A DNA stretch of 9,342 nucleotides from Rhodospirillaceae bacterium (GTDB lineage Bacteria > Pseudomonadota > Alphaproteobacteria > Rhodospirillales > Magnetospirillaceae): assembly GCA_013349735.1 (NCBI GenBank), contig DUZC01000067.1, positions 1 through 9,342 of the forward strand, given 5' to 3'. A program made the translations under genes and the position numbers. Shown in pieces: positions 1-6,261 of this stretch. The notes under the pieces were generated by a model. It was given only the letters and a program-made list of their open reading frames with translations. It was not told the DNA's origin and did not search any database. The first letter of the stretch is position 1; each line of letters begins with the position of its first letter.

Positions 1-54
1 ATCCTGGCCGGGCAGACCCGTGGCCGTTTGGTCGTCGATGTTAATAAAGCGTGA
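1..54 (+). CDS. C-terminal end of a probable YhdH/AcuI-type zinc-free alcohol dehydrogenase-like oxidoreductase (partial)
   Basis: Frame 1 is open from the window edge and reads ILAGQTRGRLVVDVNKA before a TGA at 52-54. An 'IL-x-G-x-x-x-GR-x-VVDV' ending is what I recall for the YhdH/AcuI branch of medium-chain NADPH-dependent oxidoreductases (acrylyl-CoA reductase-like). Only 17 residues are visible, so the assignment rests on this short tail and the body of the gene lies outside the window. The gene converges on coxC and the two stop codons touch. Any other quinone-oxidoreductase-like family with the same tail would fit. Confidence 0.55.
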   Translation: MLAGQTRGRLVVDVNKA

Positions 55-846
55 TCAGGATCCCCACCAATAGACCCAAACGAACAGGAAGATCCACACC
101 ACATCGACGAAATGCCAATACCAGGCCGCGGCTTCAAAACCCACATGATGTTCGGCGGTAAAATCGCCTTTGAGCGAGCGGATCAGGTTAACGGCAAGAA
201 AACAGGCGCCGACGAAAACATGGAAGCCGTGGAATCCGGTGGCCATGTAAAAAATGGACGGATAGACGCCATCACGGAAGTGAAAGGCGGCATGGCCATA
301 TTCAAAAGCCTGCAAGGATAGAAAGAGGAAGCCAAGAATGACGGCCAAAAATAGACCTTTGGTCAGGCCGTCGCGTTGATTATGCAGCAGCGAATGATGG
401 GCCCAGTTTACCGCCAGACCCGAAGACAGCAGGATCAAAGTGTTCAGAAAGGGAATGCCCCAGGGTTCCATGGGGGCGATACTGGCCGGCGGCCATTGGC
501 TGATGGACGGATTGACCATAAAGCCGGAATTGAAAAAGGCCCAAAAGAAGGCAACGAAAAACATCACCTCAGAGGCGATAAACAGCCCCATCCCCATTCT
601 GAGGCCATGGCGCACCACCGGGGTATGAACCTGTTCCTTATTGGCTTCGTGCAGCACATCGCGCCACCATCCGCCCATGGTCAGCAAAACCAGCAGAAAG
701 CCGGCCCCCATGATGAGCCGGTTGCCACCTTGCCACCAATGGACGGCACCAAAGGCCAGCACAAAGGCGGAAAGGGCGCCGACCACCGGCCAAGGGCTGG
801 GATTGACGAGATGATAGGGATGGGGCGCCTTTGCAGCGTCGCTCAT
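55..846 (-). CDS. coxC: Cytochrome c oxidase subunit III (aa3-type)
   Basis: This 263-residue protein is the third core subunit of the haem-copper oxidase. It carries no redox metal, stabilises subunit I and helps keep proton uptake through the D-pathway going. The length and the hydrophobic profile (about seven membrane segments) are those of full-length bacterial subunit III. Recognisable family stretches are the N-terminal HPYHLVNPSPWPVVGA, the MFFVAFFWAFF helix with its conserved glutamate just before it (SEVMFF), the TGFHGFHV segment, and the C-terminal WYWHFVDVVWIFLFVWVYWW. The ATG at 844-846 overlaps the ctaG stop by 4 bp (ATGA), so translation is probably coupled. A GAGGGA sequence lies upstream of the start. 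It is the last gene of the operon in this window and ends directly against a convergent gene. Some genomes call this gene ctaE. Confidence 0.97.
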   Translation of the reverse strand: MSDAAKAPHPYHLVNPSPWPVVGALSAFVLAFGAVHWWQGGNRLIMGAGFLLVLLTMGGWWRDVLHEANKEQVHTPVVRHGLRMGMGLFIASEVMFFVAFFWAFFNSGFMVNPSISQWPPASIAPMEPWGIPFLNTLILLSSGLAVNWAHHSLLHNQRDGLTKGLFLAVILGFLFLSLQAFEYGHAAFHFRDGVYPSIFYMATGFHGFHVFVGACFLAVNLIRSLKGDFTAEHHVGFEAAAWYWHFVDVVWIFLFVWVYWWGS

Positions 847-1394
847 GATGGTCCCTCGCTGTTTGGTTTGCGGGCCTTGAAGAAGGTATAGGACAAGGTG
901 ATGGTCCGGACCTCGTTGGTATCAGGGTCCGTAGCAATCGACGGGTCGATAAAAAACGAAACCGGCAGTTCGGCTTTTTGACCGGGCTCGAGATGCTGTT
1001 CGCTGAAACAAAAGCACTGGATCTTGTCGACGAAGGCCCCTGCTTTACTGGGTGTCACATTGAAGGTGGCGGTTCCGGTCAGGGCCTCGTGGGATAAGTT
1101 CTCGGCAGTAAAAAGGGCCAGACTGGGTTCGCCCAGACGCACGGTCATATGGGTTTGTTTGGGCAGGAAACGCCAGGGCATATCTTTCATCACCGAGGCA
1201 TCAAAGCGGACTTCCATGGTTGTGCCAGAGCTGCCCGGCGGCGCCAGACGACTGACCTTGGCGGTGCCGCCAAACCCGGTGACCTGACAGAACAGGGAAT
1301 AAAGCGGTACACTGGCGCAGACCAGCCCGACCATCACCGCCAAAAGAGCGGCGCTGGCCAGTACGGTTCTGGCTTTGCCACTCAGCCGGTTCAT
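843..1394 (-). CDS. ctaG: Cytochrome c oxidase assembly protein CtaG/Cox11 (CuB insertion chaperone)
   Basis: The 183-residue product is a membrane-anchored copper chaperone that delivers Cu(I) to the CuB site of subunit I during oxidase assembly. Residues about 10-33 form the single N-terminal membrane anchor. The C-terminal immunoglobulin-like domain faces the periplasm. The hallmark cysteines are present: C36 in LFCQVTGFGGTA, and C127 and C129 in the KIQCFCFSEQ motif that binds copper. Family signatures PLYSLFCQVTGFGGT and ELPVSFFIDP are intact and the length is normal. The start ATG overlaps the coxA stop by 4 bp, and the stop overlaps the coxC start by 4 bp, so the gene is locked between two structural subunits and probably made in step with them. 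Assignment is firm. Confidence 0.96.
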   Translation of the reverse strand: MNRLSGKARTVLASAALLAVMVGLVCASVPLYSLFCQVTGFGGTAKVSRLAPPGSSGTTMEVRFDASVMKDMPWRFLPKQTHMTVRLGEPSLALFTAENLSHEALTGTATFNVTPSKAGAFVDKIQCFCFSEQHLEPGQKAELPVSFFIDPSIATDPDTNEVRTITLSYTFFKARKPNSEGPS

Positions 1395-3010
1395 TCCGCG
1401 GGATGTCCCTGTTCTGCCGCTCCGATAATCGGCAGGCTTTCGAAACTATGGAAGGGCGGCGGCGAGCTGACGGTCCATTCCAAGGTGGTGGCGCCGACAC
1501 CCCAGGGATTGGCCGCCACAGCCTGCTTCGAGCGCAGGGCATCCCAAACCACATAGACAAAAAAGAGCGCCCCGGCAAAGCCGATATAAGCACCCACCGA
1601 GGAAACGAAATTCCAGCCGGCAAAAGCTTCCGGATAATCCGGAATGCGCCGGGGCATGCCCTGGAGCCCAAGGAAATGCTGGGGGAAGAAGGTCAGATTG
1701 GCGCCGACGAACATGATCCAGAAATGGATTTTAGCCAGAGCTTCTGAATAGGTCCGCCCCGACATCTTGCCGAACCAATAGTAAAAACCTGCGAACAGGG
1801 CGAAGACGGCGCCCAGACTGAGGACATAGTGAAAATGCGCGATCACATAATAAGTATCGTGCAAAGCCACATCGACCCCGGCATTGGCCAGGACGACCCC
1901 AGTGACACCGCCGGTGGTGAACAGCGCGATAAAGCCCACCGCCCAGAGCATCGGCGCCTTCAGTTCAATCGAGCCGCCCCACATGGTTGCCAGCCAACTG
2001 AAGATCTTAATGCCGGTAGGGACCGCGATGACCAGGGTTGCCGCAGTGAAATAGGCACGGGTGTTCACGGCCAGTCCGGTGGTGAACATGTGATGCGCCC
2101 AGACGACAAAGCCCACCAAACCGATGGAAACCATGGCATAGGCCATGCCCAGATAGCCGAAAACCGGCTTTTTCGAGAAGGTGGAAACGATCTGGCTGAT
2201 GATGCCGAAGGCCGGCAGGATCATGATATAAACTTCGGGATGGCCGAAGAACCAGAACAGATGCTGGTACAGCATGGGGTCGCCACCGCCGGCCGGATCA
2301 AAAAAGGCCGTGCCGAAATTGCGGTCGGTCAGCAACATGGTCAGCGCCCCGGCCAAGACCGGAATTGCCAAAAGCAGCAAGAAGGCGGTCACCAGCATCG
2401 ACCAGACGAACAAAGGCATGCGATGCAGCGTCATGCCAGGGGCCCGCATGTTGAGAATGGTGGTGATGAAGTTCACCGCGCCCAGGATCGAGGACACCCC
2501 GGCCAGATGCAGGGCCAGGATGGCATAGTCCACCGAAGGTCCGGGATGTCCGGTGGTGGACAGGGGCGGATATAAGGTCCAGCCGGTGCCTGCCCCGGTG
2601 CCGTCGGCAGCCGACAGCAAAAGCAGGCAAAAAGACGGGATCAGCAGCCAGAAACTGATATTGTTCATGCGCGGAAAGGCCATATCCGGGGCCCCGATCA
2701 TCAGCGGCACAAACCAGTTGCCAAAACCGCCGATGATGGCTGGCATCACCGTGAAGAACACCATGATCACCGCATGCGCGGTGACAAAGACGTTATATTG
2801 CTGGAAATCACCATGGAATATGGTGCCGCCAGGATGCATCAGCTGGATGCGGATCACCACCGAGGATGCGCCGCCGATCAGGCCGGCCAGGATGGCGAAG
2901 ACGATATACATCGTCCCGATATCTTTGTGATTGGTGGAATACAGCCAGCGTCGCCAGCCATAAGGCGCGGCATGAGCGTCGTGATGCGAATGTGTCGGTG
3001 CTGCCGTCAT
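1391..3010 (-). CDS. coxA: Cytochrome c oxidase subunit I (aa3-type, A1 haem-copper oxidase)
   Basis: This 539-residue catalytic subunit reduces O2 to water at the haem a3-CuB centre and pumps protons across the inner membrane. All key residues are visible: H79 and H394 for haem a, H392 for haem a3 (IAHFHY), H257 with E259 and Y261 in FGHPEVY (CuB ligand, proton-gating Glu and cross-linked Tyr), and H306/H307 (WAHHMF). The D-pathway entrance D109 (GAPDMAFPRMNN) and the K-pathway lysine K335 (PTGIKIFSW) are both kept. Relative to Rhodobacter sphaeroides numbering the offset is 23 early in the protein and 27 later, which indicates one small deletion between. The E in GHPEVY places it in the A1 class. 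The ATG at 3008-3010 follows coxB by 15 bp with AAGGGTCA upstream. The N-terminus is His-rich (HSHHDAH). Synonym ctaD. Confidence 0.98.
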   Translation of the reverse strand: MTAAPTHSHHDAHAAPYGWRRWLYSTNHKDIGTMYIVFAILAGLIGGASSVVIRIQLMHPGGTIFHGDFQQYNVFVTAHAVIMVFFTVMPAIIGGFGNWFVPLMIGAPDMAFPRMNNISFWLLIPSFCLLLLSAADGTGAGTGWTLYPPLSTTGHPGPSVDYAILALHLAGVSSILGAVNFITTILNMRAPGMTLHRMPLFVWSMLVTAFLLLLAIPVLAGALTMLLTDRNFGTAFFDPAGGGDPMLYQHLFWFFGHPEVYIMILPAFGIISQIVSTFSKKPVFGYLGMAYAMVSIGLVGFVVWAHHMFTTGLAVNTRAYFTAATLVIAVPTGIKIFSWLATMWGGSIELKAPMLWAVGFIALFTTGGVTGVVLANAGVDVALHDTYYVIAHFHYVLSLGAVFALFAGFYYWFGKMSGRTYSEALAKIHFWIMFVGANLTFFPQHFLGLQGMPRRIPDYPEAFAGWNFVSSVGAYIGFAGALFFVYVVWDALRSKQAVAANPWGVGATTLEWTVSSPPPFHSFESLPIIGAAEQGHPAE

Positions 3011-3025
3011 GGTCGCTTGACCCTT

Positions 3026-3847
3026 CTATTGGCGGGCGTCAGCCAGCGCCGTGGCGCCGTCTGATAAGGATTGTTTGGTCTGATGCTGCGAGACCCAGGC
3101 GGCAAATTGTTCTTTCGAAACCGCCTCGATGTCGATGGGCATAAAGCCATGATTGATACCGCAAAGCTGCGAACATTGGCCGAAATAGCGGCCGGGACGA
3201 TCGATGCGCACCCAGGTTTCATTCAGCCGTCCGGGAAAGGCATCAATTTTTAGTCCCAAGGCCGGCACGGCCCAACTATGGATGACATCATCCGCGGTGG
3301 TTTGAATGCGGACATTGGCGCCCACCGGCAAAATAATATGGTTGTCGGCCGCTAAAAGGCGGGGATCGTCGGGCTTGAGATCGGCATCCTGGACCAGATT
3401 GGCATCAAAAGAGACCCCTTGGTCAGGGTAGAGATAGGACCAATACCACTGATGCCCCGTAACCTTCAGCGTCAGTTCGGCGTCTTTGGTACGGTCCATG
3501 GAATAAAGCAGCCGAAAAGAGGGAAAGGCGATGGCCACCAGGATCAGCACAGGGATCAGGGTCCATGCCACCTCAAGGCCGGTGTTATGAGACCATTGCG
3601 CCGGCACCGGATTGCGGCTGGCGCGAAAACGCAGCAGGACATAACCCAGAAGCGCGAAGACCATCAGCAGAATGCAAAGGATAATCACGGTGATGGTGGT
3701 GTTTAACCGCACAATCTGTTGCATCGTCGGCGAGGCGGCTTCCTGCATCCAGACGCCCCAAGGATGCGGTTGGTCGGCCTTGGCTGGGCAGACGCCCAGC
3801 AAAAGCGCTGCCATTAAGGTAAGGGCAAGAGAGTAGATTCTGGACAT
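3026..3847 (-). CDS. coxB: Cytochrome c oxidase subunit II (CuA subunit)
   Basis: Subunit II takes electrons from cytochrome c through its CuA centre and passes them to haem a. I start it at the ATG at 3845-3847 (273 residues), because AGGGGTGAC lies just upstream and the product then begins with a clean signal peptide (MSRIYSLALT, cleavage near PAKA-DQ). An in-frame start at 3898 would add 17 charged residues before that signal. Two membrane segments follow (about residues 47-73 and 91-113), then the periplasmic cupredoxin domain. The aromatic electron-entry patch is GHQWYWSYLYP (131-141). CuA ligands are H190 (HSWAVPALG), C225, C229, H233 and M236 in CSQLCGINHGFMP. The residue between the cysteines that is usually Glu is Gln227 here. 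This is the first gene of the operon; its promoter must lie in 3848-4109. Synonym ctaC. Confidence 0.96.
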   Translation of the reverse strand: MSRIYSLALTLMAALLLGVCPAKADQPHPWGVWMQEAASPTMQQIVRLNTTITVIILCILLMVFALLGYVLLRFRASRNPVPAQWSHNTGLEVAWTLIPVLILVAIAFPSFRLLYSMDRTKDAELTLKVTGHQWYWSYLYPDQGVSFDANLVQDADLKPDDPRLLAADNHIILPVGANVRIQTTADDVIHSWAVPALGLKIDAFPGRLNETWVRIDRPGRYFGQCSQLCGINHGFMPIDIEAVSKEQFAAWVSQHQTKQSLSDGATALADARQ

Positions 3848-4109
3848 GTCACCCCTGTTGGCCTGCTCCCGCTCCGCGAGATTGCGGATTATTCTCATTT
3901 ATTAGAGGGTGAGATAGACATTTATAGGCCAGCCTTCAACCGAAAACATCCAACGCCATCCCACTAATGCTGCCCATCTAACCACAGGTACGGCTTATAT
4001 CAACCCTAGCGACCTTATGGGTTTATTGCGTAACAATCTGGAGCATGGTGTAGGCGTTCAGAAGTTGGTAGGCTTCTGCTATGTTCTTCCTTCCAGGAGA
4101 TAGACCTCC
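3848..4109. promoter_or_regulatory. Divergent intergenic region between coxB and the Tim44-like gene
   Basis: These 262 bp must hold the promoters of the oxidase operon (leftward) and the Tim44-like gene (rightward). The region is visibly more AT-rich than the flanking genes. For coxB a weak leftward pair is TTGAAG (3934-3939, read on the minus strand) with a 17-bp gap to TATCTC (3911-3916). A TATAAA (3921-3926, minus strand) is also present but without a good -35. For the rightward gene I see no convincing pair. TTGATATAAG on the minus strand near 3995-4005 resembles half an FNR-type site, but the second half is missing. The area is assigned by position; no specific promoter element is certain. 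Confidence 0.5.
4059..4078. repeat. Small inverted repeat upstream of the Tim44-like gene
   Basis: CAGAAG at 4059-4064 and CTTCTG at 4073-4078 are perfect 6-bp arms around an 8-nt spacer. They lie about 17 bp before the AGGAGA ribosome binding site (4095-4100). It could form a stem-loop in the leader or be an operator. No T-run follows, so a terminator is unlikely. The arms are short enough for chance. Confidence 0.35.
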
Positions 4110-5039
4110 GTGAACGACCGCTCGGCCCTTTTCCGTTTCCTGCCGCTTCTCCTGTCGTTTTTGTTGGTCCTGATGCCGGCGATGGCCGAGGCCAAGCTTG
4201 GCAAAAGCGCGACCGCGGGCAGCCGAAGCAGTCGCAGTGCCATCCAACCCTATGGCAGTACGGCTAAGCCGCTGCCGCCGCCGGTTGCGGCACCGCCGCC
4301 CGCAGCGGTGGCGCCGCCGATCGCTGCGCCGGTGCCGCGGATGGCTCCGCCGCCGCCACCACCTCCGCCGGCGCCGATGGGGTTCATGCAGCGCCACCCG
4401 TTCCTAACGGGAATTCTTGGTGCCGGCTTGGGATCGATGATGTTTGGCGGGTCCTTTTTCGGCGGCGGCGGCGGGGGCGGGATCTTCAGTCTGTTACTGC
4501 AACTGCTGTTGCTGGGTTTCCTGATCCGCTTCGTCATGGGGCTGTTTCGCCGTTCCGCCGATCCCGGGGTACCCGAGACACCGGTTTATAGGACCGTGGC
4601 GGCGACGCCGCAGGCCCCGATGGTTCCGGTCGAATTTGCCTTGGAACCGACCGATCTCGCTGCTTTCGAGCAATTGCTTCATGATCTGCAAGCGGCTTGG
4701 AGCCGGGGCGATCTGATGGCCTTGCAGCGGTTGGCTACGCCGGAAATGGCGGCTTTTTTCGGTGAACAGATCCGCGAAGATCGCGCTCGCGGCATTGAGA
4801 ACCGGGTTGATCAGGTGCATTTGATTAAGGGCGATGTCAACGAGACCTGGCGTGAGGGACCTCTGGACTTTGCCACGGTAAGTCTGAACTGGAGTGCTGC
4901 GGATTACACCATCCGTTCAGACACCGGCGCCGTGATCGAAGGGGATCCGCGGCAGCTGGTGGAAACCAGCGAAGTTTGGACTTTTGTTCGTCAGCGCGGC
5001 GGGCCATGGCAAATGAGCGCCATCCAGCAACTGCAATAA
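4110..5039 (+). CDS. Tim44-like inner-membrane protein with Pro-rich and Gly-rich linkers
   Basis: The 309-residue product has a signal-like N-terminus (residues 1-26, ending AMA-EA), a long Pro/Ala linker with eight consecutive prolines at residues 80-87, and a run of seven glycines at 118-124. A membrane helix follows at about 125-146 (IFSLLLQLLLLGFLIRFVMG). The C-terminal Tim44-like domain is at about 170-308 (from LEPTDLAAFEQLLHDLQAAW to the end). The final part shows the NTF2-like fold pattern typical of the family, ending EVWTFVRQRGGPWQMSAIQQ. In mitochondria Tim44 tethers the import motor. The role of bacterial members is poorly known, so I assign only family and membrane location. The start is GTG, supported by AGGAGA 9 nt upstream; no ATG gives the signal sequence. 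It is divergent from coxB and convergent with the CDF gene, with only 4 bp between the stop codons. Confidence 0.88.
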   Translation: MNDRSALFRFLPLLLSFLLVLMPAMAEAKLGKSATAGSRSSRSAIQPYGSTAKPLPPPVAAPPPAAVAPPIAAPVPRMAPPPPPPPPAPMGFMQRHPFLTGILGAGLGSMMFGGSFFGGGGGGGIFSLLLQLLLLGFLIRFVMGLFRRSADPGVPETPVYRTVAATPQAPMVPVEFALEPTDLAAFEQLLHDLQAAWSRGDLMALQRLATPEMAAFFGEQIREDRARGIENRVDQVHLIKGDVNETWREGPLDFATVSLNWSAADYTIRSDTGAVIEGDPRQLVETSEVWTFVRQRGGPWQMSAIQQLQ

Positions 5040-5043
5040 AGAT

Positions 5044-5919
5044 CTAAGGAACATTCGGGGCAAAGCGGATACGAATATGATCCGCATGGCGGACCTGGCT
5101 GCGGATGGCTTGTTCCAGCTGTTGGATGAACTGATGCGTCTGGTTGATGGTGGCATCGCCGCCGATGGCTAAAAGCAGGTCAACCTCCCAGCTTTCTCCC
5201 ATCCTTCGGCCACGCAGATCAAGGATCGACAATTCAGGGACCTGATCTGCGACGACCGCGTGGATCTTTTCAAGCTGATGTTCTTCGACACTGCCATCTA
5301 AAAGGCCATGAATGCTGTCCCAGGCCACCATCGCACCGATGCGCAGGACCAGCAGGGAAACCAGGATCGCAGCCAAATGGTCCGCCGATGACCAACCAAG
5401 AATGGACAGAACGATTCCGGCGAGAACGGCCAGCGAGGAATAGGCATCGCCGCGATTGTCCGCTGCCCCGGCGGCGATGGCTGGGCTGTTGGTATGTGCC
5501 GCCACATGGCTGAGATAGCGATGCATCAATTCGGCGGTGGCCGCCGAGACCAGGGCCGCCGGCACGGCCCAGATCGTCGGTGCCAGCAGATGGCCTGACC
5601 CGAGATGGGTTACATTTTTCCACAGCATGGCCAGAGAGCCGACCATCAGGCTGACCCCGATGAAATTTGCCGAAAGAAACTGCACCTTGCCATAGCCATA
5701 AGGAAAGTTGGCGGTGGCCTCACGGCCCGAGACTTTGACGCTGGCAAGATTAATGCCCTTGGTCAGAAAGTCGCCGAACGAATGCAGGGAATGGGCTTGA
5801 AGGGCCATGCTGCCGGTTAACAGCCCCAGCGCCATTTTGAACAGGGCCAGCAGCATCGCCACGACCAGGTCCCACCAGGCGGCACGATCACGACACTGGG
5901 CACATCCGGTCAAATCCAT
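5044..5919 (-). CDS. Cation diffusion facilitator transporter, MamB-like
   Basis: This is a CDF-family divalent metal/proton antiporter of the inner membrane (Fe, Zn or Mn type; metal not decidable here). With the ATG at 5917-5919 the product has 291 residues. A TTG at 5956-5958 would add 13 residues, but the ATG gives the better family fit. Features seen are C6-x-x-C9 (GCAQCRD), six hydrophobic segments, the TM2 site H46-x-x-x-D50 (LHSFGD), the PYGYGKVQF loop, NSPAI before TM5, the TM5 site D154-x-x-x-D158 (DNRGD), and a cytoplasmic C-terminal domain with LRGRRMGESWEVDL. Against the MamB sequence as I remember it, C6, C9, H46, D50 and D154 fall at identical positions. One difference is H43 where MamB and most CDFs have Asp. 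MamB functions in magnetosome membrane formation; no other mam gene is obvious, so a general metal-efflux role is equally possible. Confidence 0.9.
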   Translation of the reverse strand: MDLTGCAQCRDRAAWWDLVVAMLLALFKMALGLLTGSMALQAHSLHSFGDFLTKGINLASVKVSGREATANFPYGYGKVQFLSANFIGVSLMVGSLAMLWKNVTHLGSGHLLAPTIWAVPAALVSAATAELMHRYLSHVAAHTNSPAIAAGAADNRGDAYSSLAVLAGIVLSILGWSSADHLAAILVSLLVLRIGAMVAWDSIHGLLDGSVEEHQLEKIHAVVADQVPELSILDLRGRRMGESWEVDLLLAIGGDATINQTHQFIQQLEQAIRSQVRHADHIRIRFAPNVP

Positions 5920-6000
5920 AAAGGTCTCTACAGCAGTCTCATGGCCAAGGATGGTCAATATCAGGACTGCTCGTCCGAGGCAATCCTCAAGCCATCGCGT

Positions 6001-6025
6001 TCAGCCGGTGAGCCGGGGCGGCTGA
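6001..6025. repeat. Inverted repeat TCAGCCG...CGGCTGA
   Basis: The 7-bp arms TCAGCCG (6001-6007) and CGGCTGA (6019-6025) are perfect complements around an 11-nt spacer, itself GC-rich (GGTGAGCCGGG). The arms lie about 80 bp upstream of the CDF start. An A-run (6030-6035) comes after it on the plus strand, which is the wrong arrangement for a terminator in either direction. It could be an operator or part of a repeat element together with the adjacent 6034-6068 stretch. Confidence 0.4.
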
Positions 6026-6033
6026 GCGGAAAA

Positions 6034-6068
6034 AACCACAAACTCGCCAAGACACCAAGGCAGCGAAG
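6034..6068. repeat. Possible copy of a dispersed intergenic repeat (ACCACAAA...GACACCAAGG type)
   Basis: The stretch begins ACCACAAACTCGCCAAGACA and continues CCAAGGCAGCGAAG. Its purine-rich, internally repetitive pattern (CCAAGACA, CCAAGG, GCGAAG) resembles short intergenic repeats of the 'ACCACAAAG...ACACCAAGG' sort that I recall from many unrelated bacterial genomes. Only one copy is present in this window, so its repetitive nature cannot be shown here. Confidence 0.3.
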
Positions 6069-6110
6069 TCAGGACCGAGCGACAGTGTCGATCACAGGTG
6101 GCGTCGGCAT

Positions 6111-6126
6111 AATCGCCTTGGCGATT
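6111..6126. repeat. Near-palindrome AATCGCC-TT-GGCGATT
   Basis: Two perfect 7-bp arms (6111-6117 and 6120-6126) are separated by only TT, directly followed by the 8-bp palindrome TTCGCGAA (6126-6133). The tiny spacer disfavours an RNA hairpin and favours a binding site for a dimeric protein. It sits about 135 bp upstream of the GTG at 6262 and about 190 bp upstream of the CDF start. Function is inferred from symmetry alone. Confidence 0.45.
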
Positions 6127-6261
6127 TCGCGAATTGGCGGTTCTCCTGCTGGATCCTGGTGTTTCTTGCCCGCCGGGCGAAGGCTGATTCCTCCGTGACA
6201 CTTGTAATCAAGGTCAAACGGTGCTTGTTTTGGCGGCTTTGCAGTTAGGGATAAACGAAGC

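Larger units (their letters stand above)
5920..6261. other. Non-coding divergent region between the CDF gene and the small basic membrane protein
   Basis: No credible gene lies in these 342 bp on either strand. The region should hold the leftward CDF promoter and the rightward promoter of the gene at 6262. A TTGACC on the minus strand near 5952-5957 resembles a -35 but has no matching -10 at the right distance. Other contents are an inverted repeat at 6001-6025, a dispersed-repeat-like stretch at 6034-6068, an inverted repeat at 6111-6126 and a TTCGCGAA palindrome at 6126-6133. The compact GCCCGCCGGGC at 6169-6179 is too tight to form a good hairpin. No Rho-independent terminator pattern was seen. 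Confidence 0.6.

Noticed and set aside
376..891. 171-codon open frame on the plus strand opposite coxC
   Set aside because: It lies wholly antisense to coxC and the start of its junction with ctaG. The product is rich in Gly, His, Gln and Arg, with no family pattern. It is a by-product of codon use in the real gene.
1829..2575. 248-codon open frame on the plus strand opposite coxA
   Set aside because: It is antisense to a conserved catalytic subunit with all motifs intact, and its own composition (many Gln, His, Gly, Asp) is typical of a mirrored GC-rich gene.
3848..3898. Longer CoxB start at 3898 adding 17 residues
   Set aside because: The added residues are charged and precede a complete signal peptide. 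The ATG at 3847 has an AGGGG ribosome binding site at the right distance.
5920..5958. Longer CDF start with TTG at 5958
   Set aside because: There is no ribosome binding site upstream of the TTG, and the ATG at 5919 places the CxxC and metal-site residues at the same positions as in MamB.
6165..6182. GC-rich palindrome TTGCCCGCCGGGCGAA as a terminator
   Set aside because: The loop would be one to three bases, the stem is only 4-5 bp and no T-run follows on either strand.
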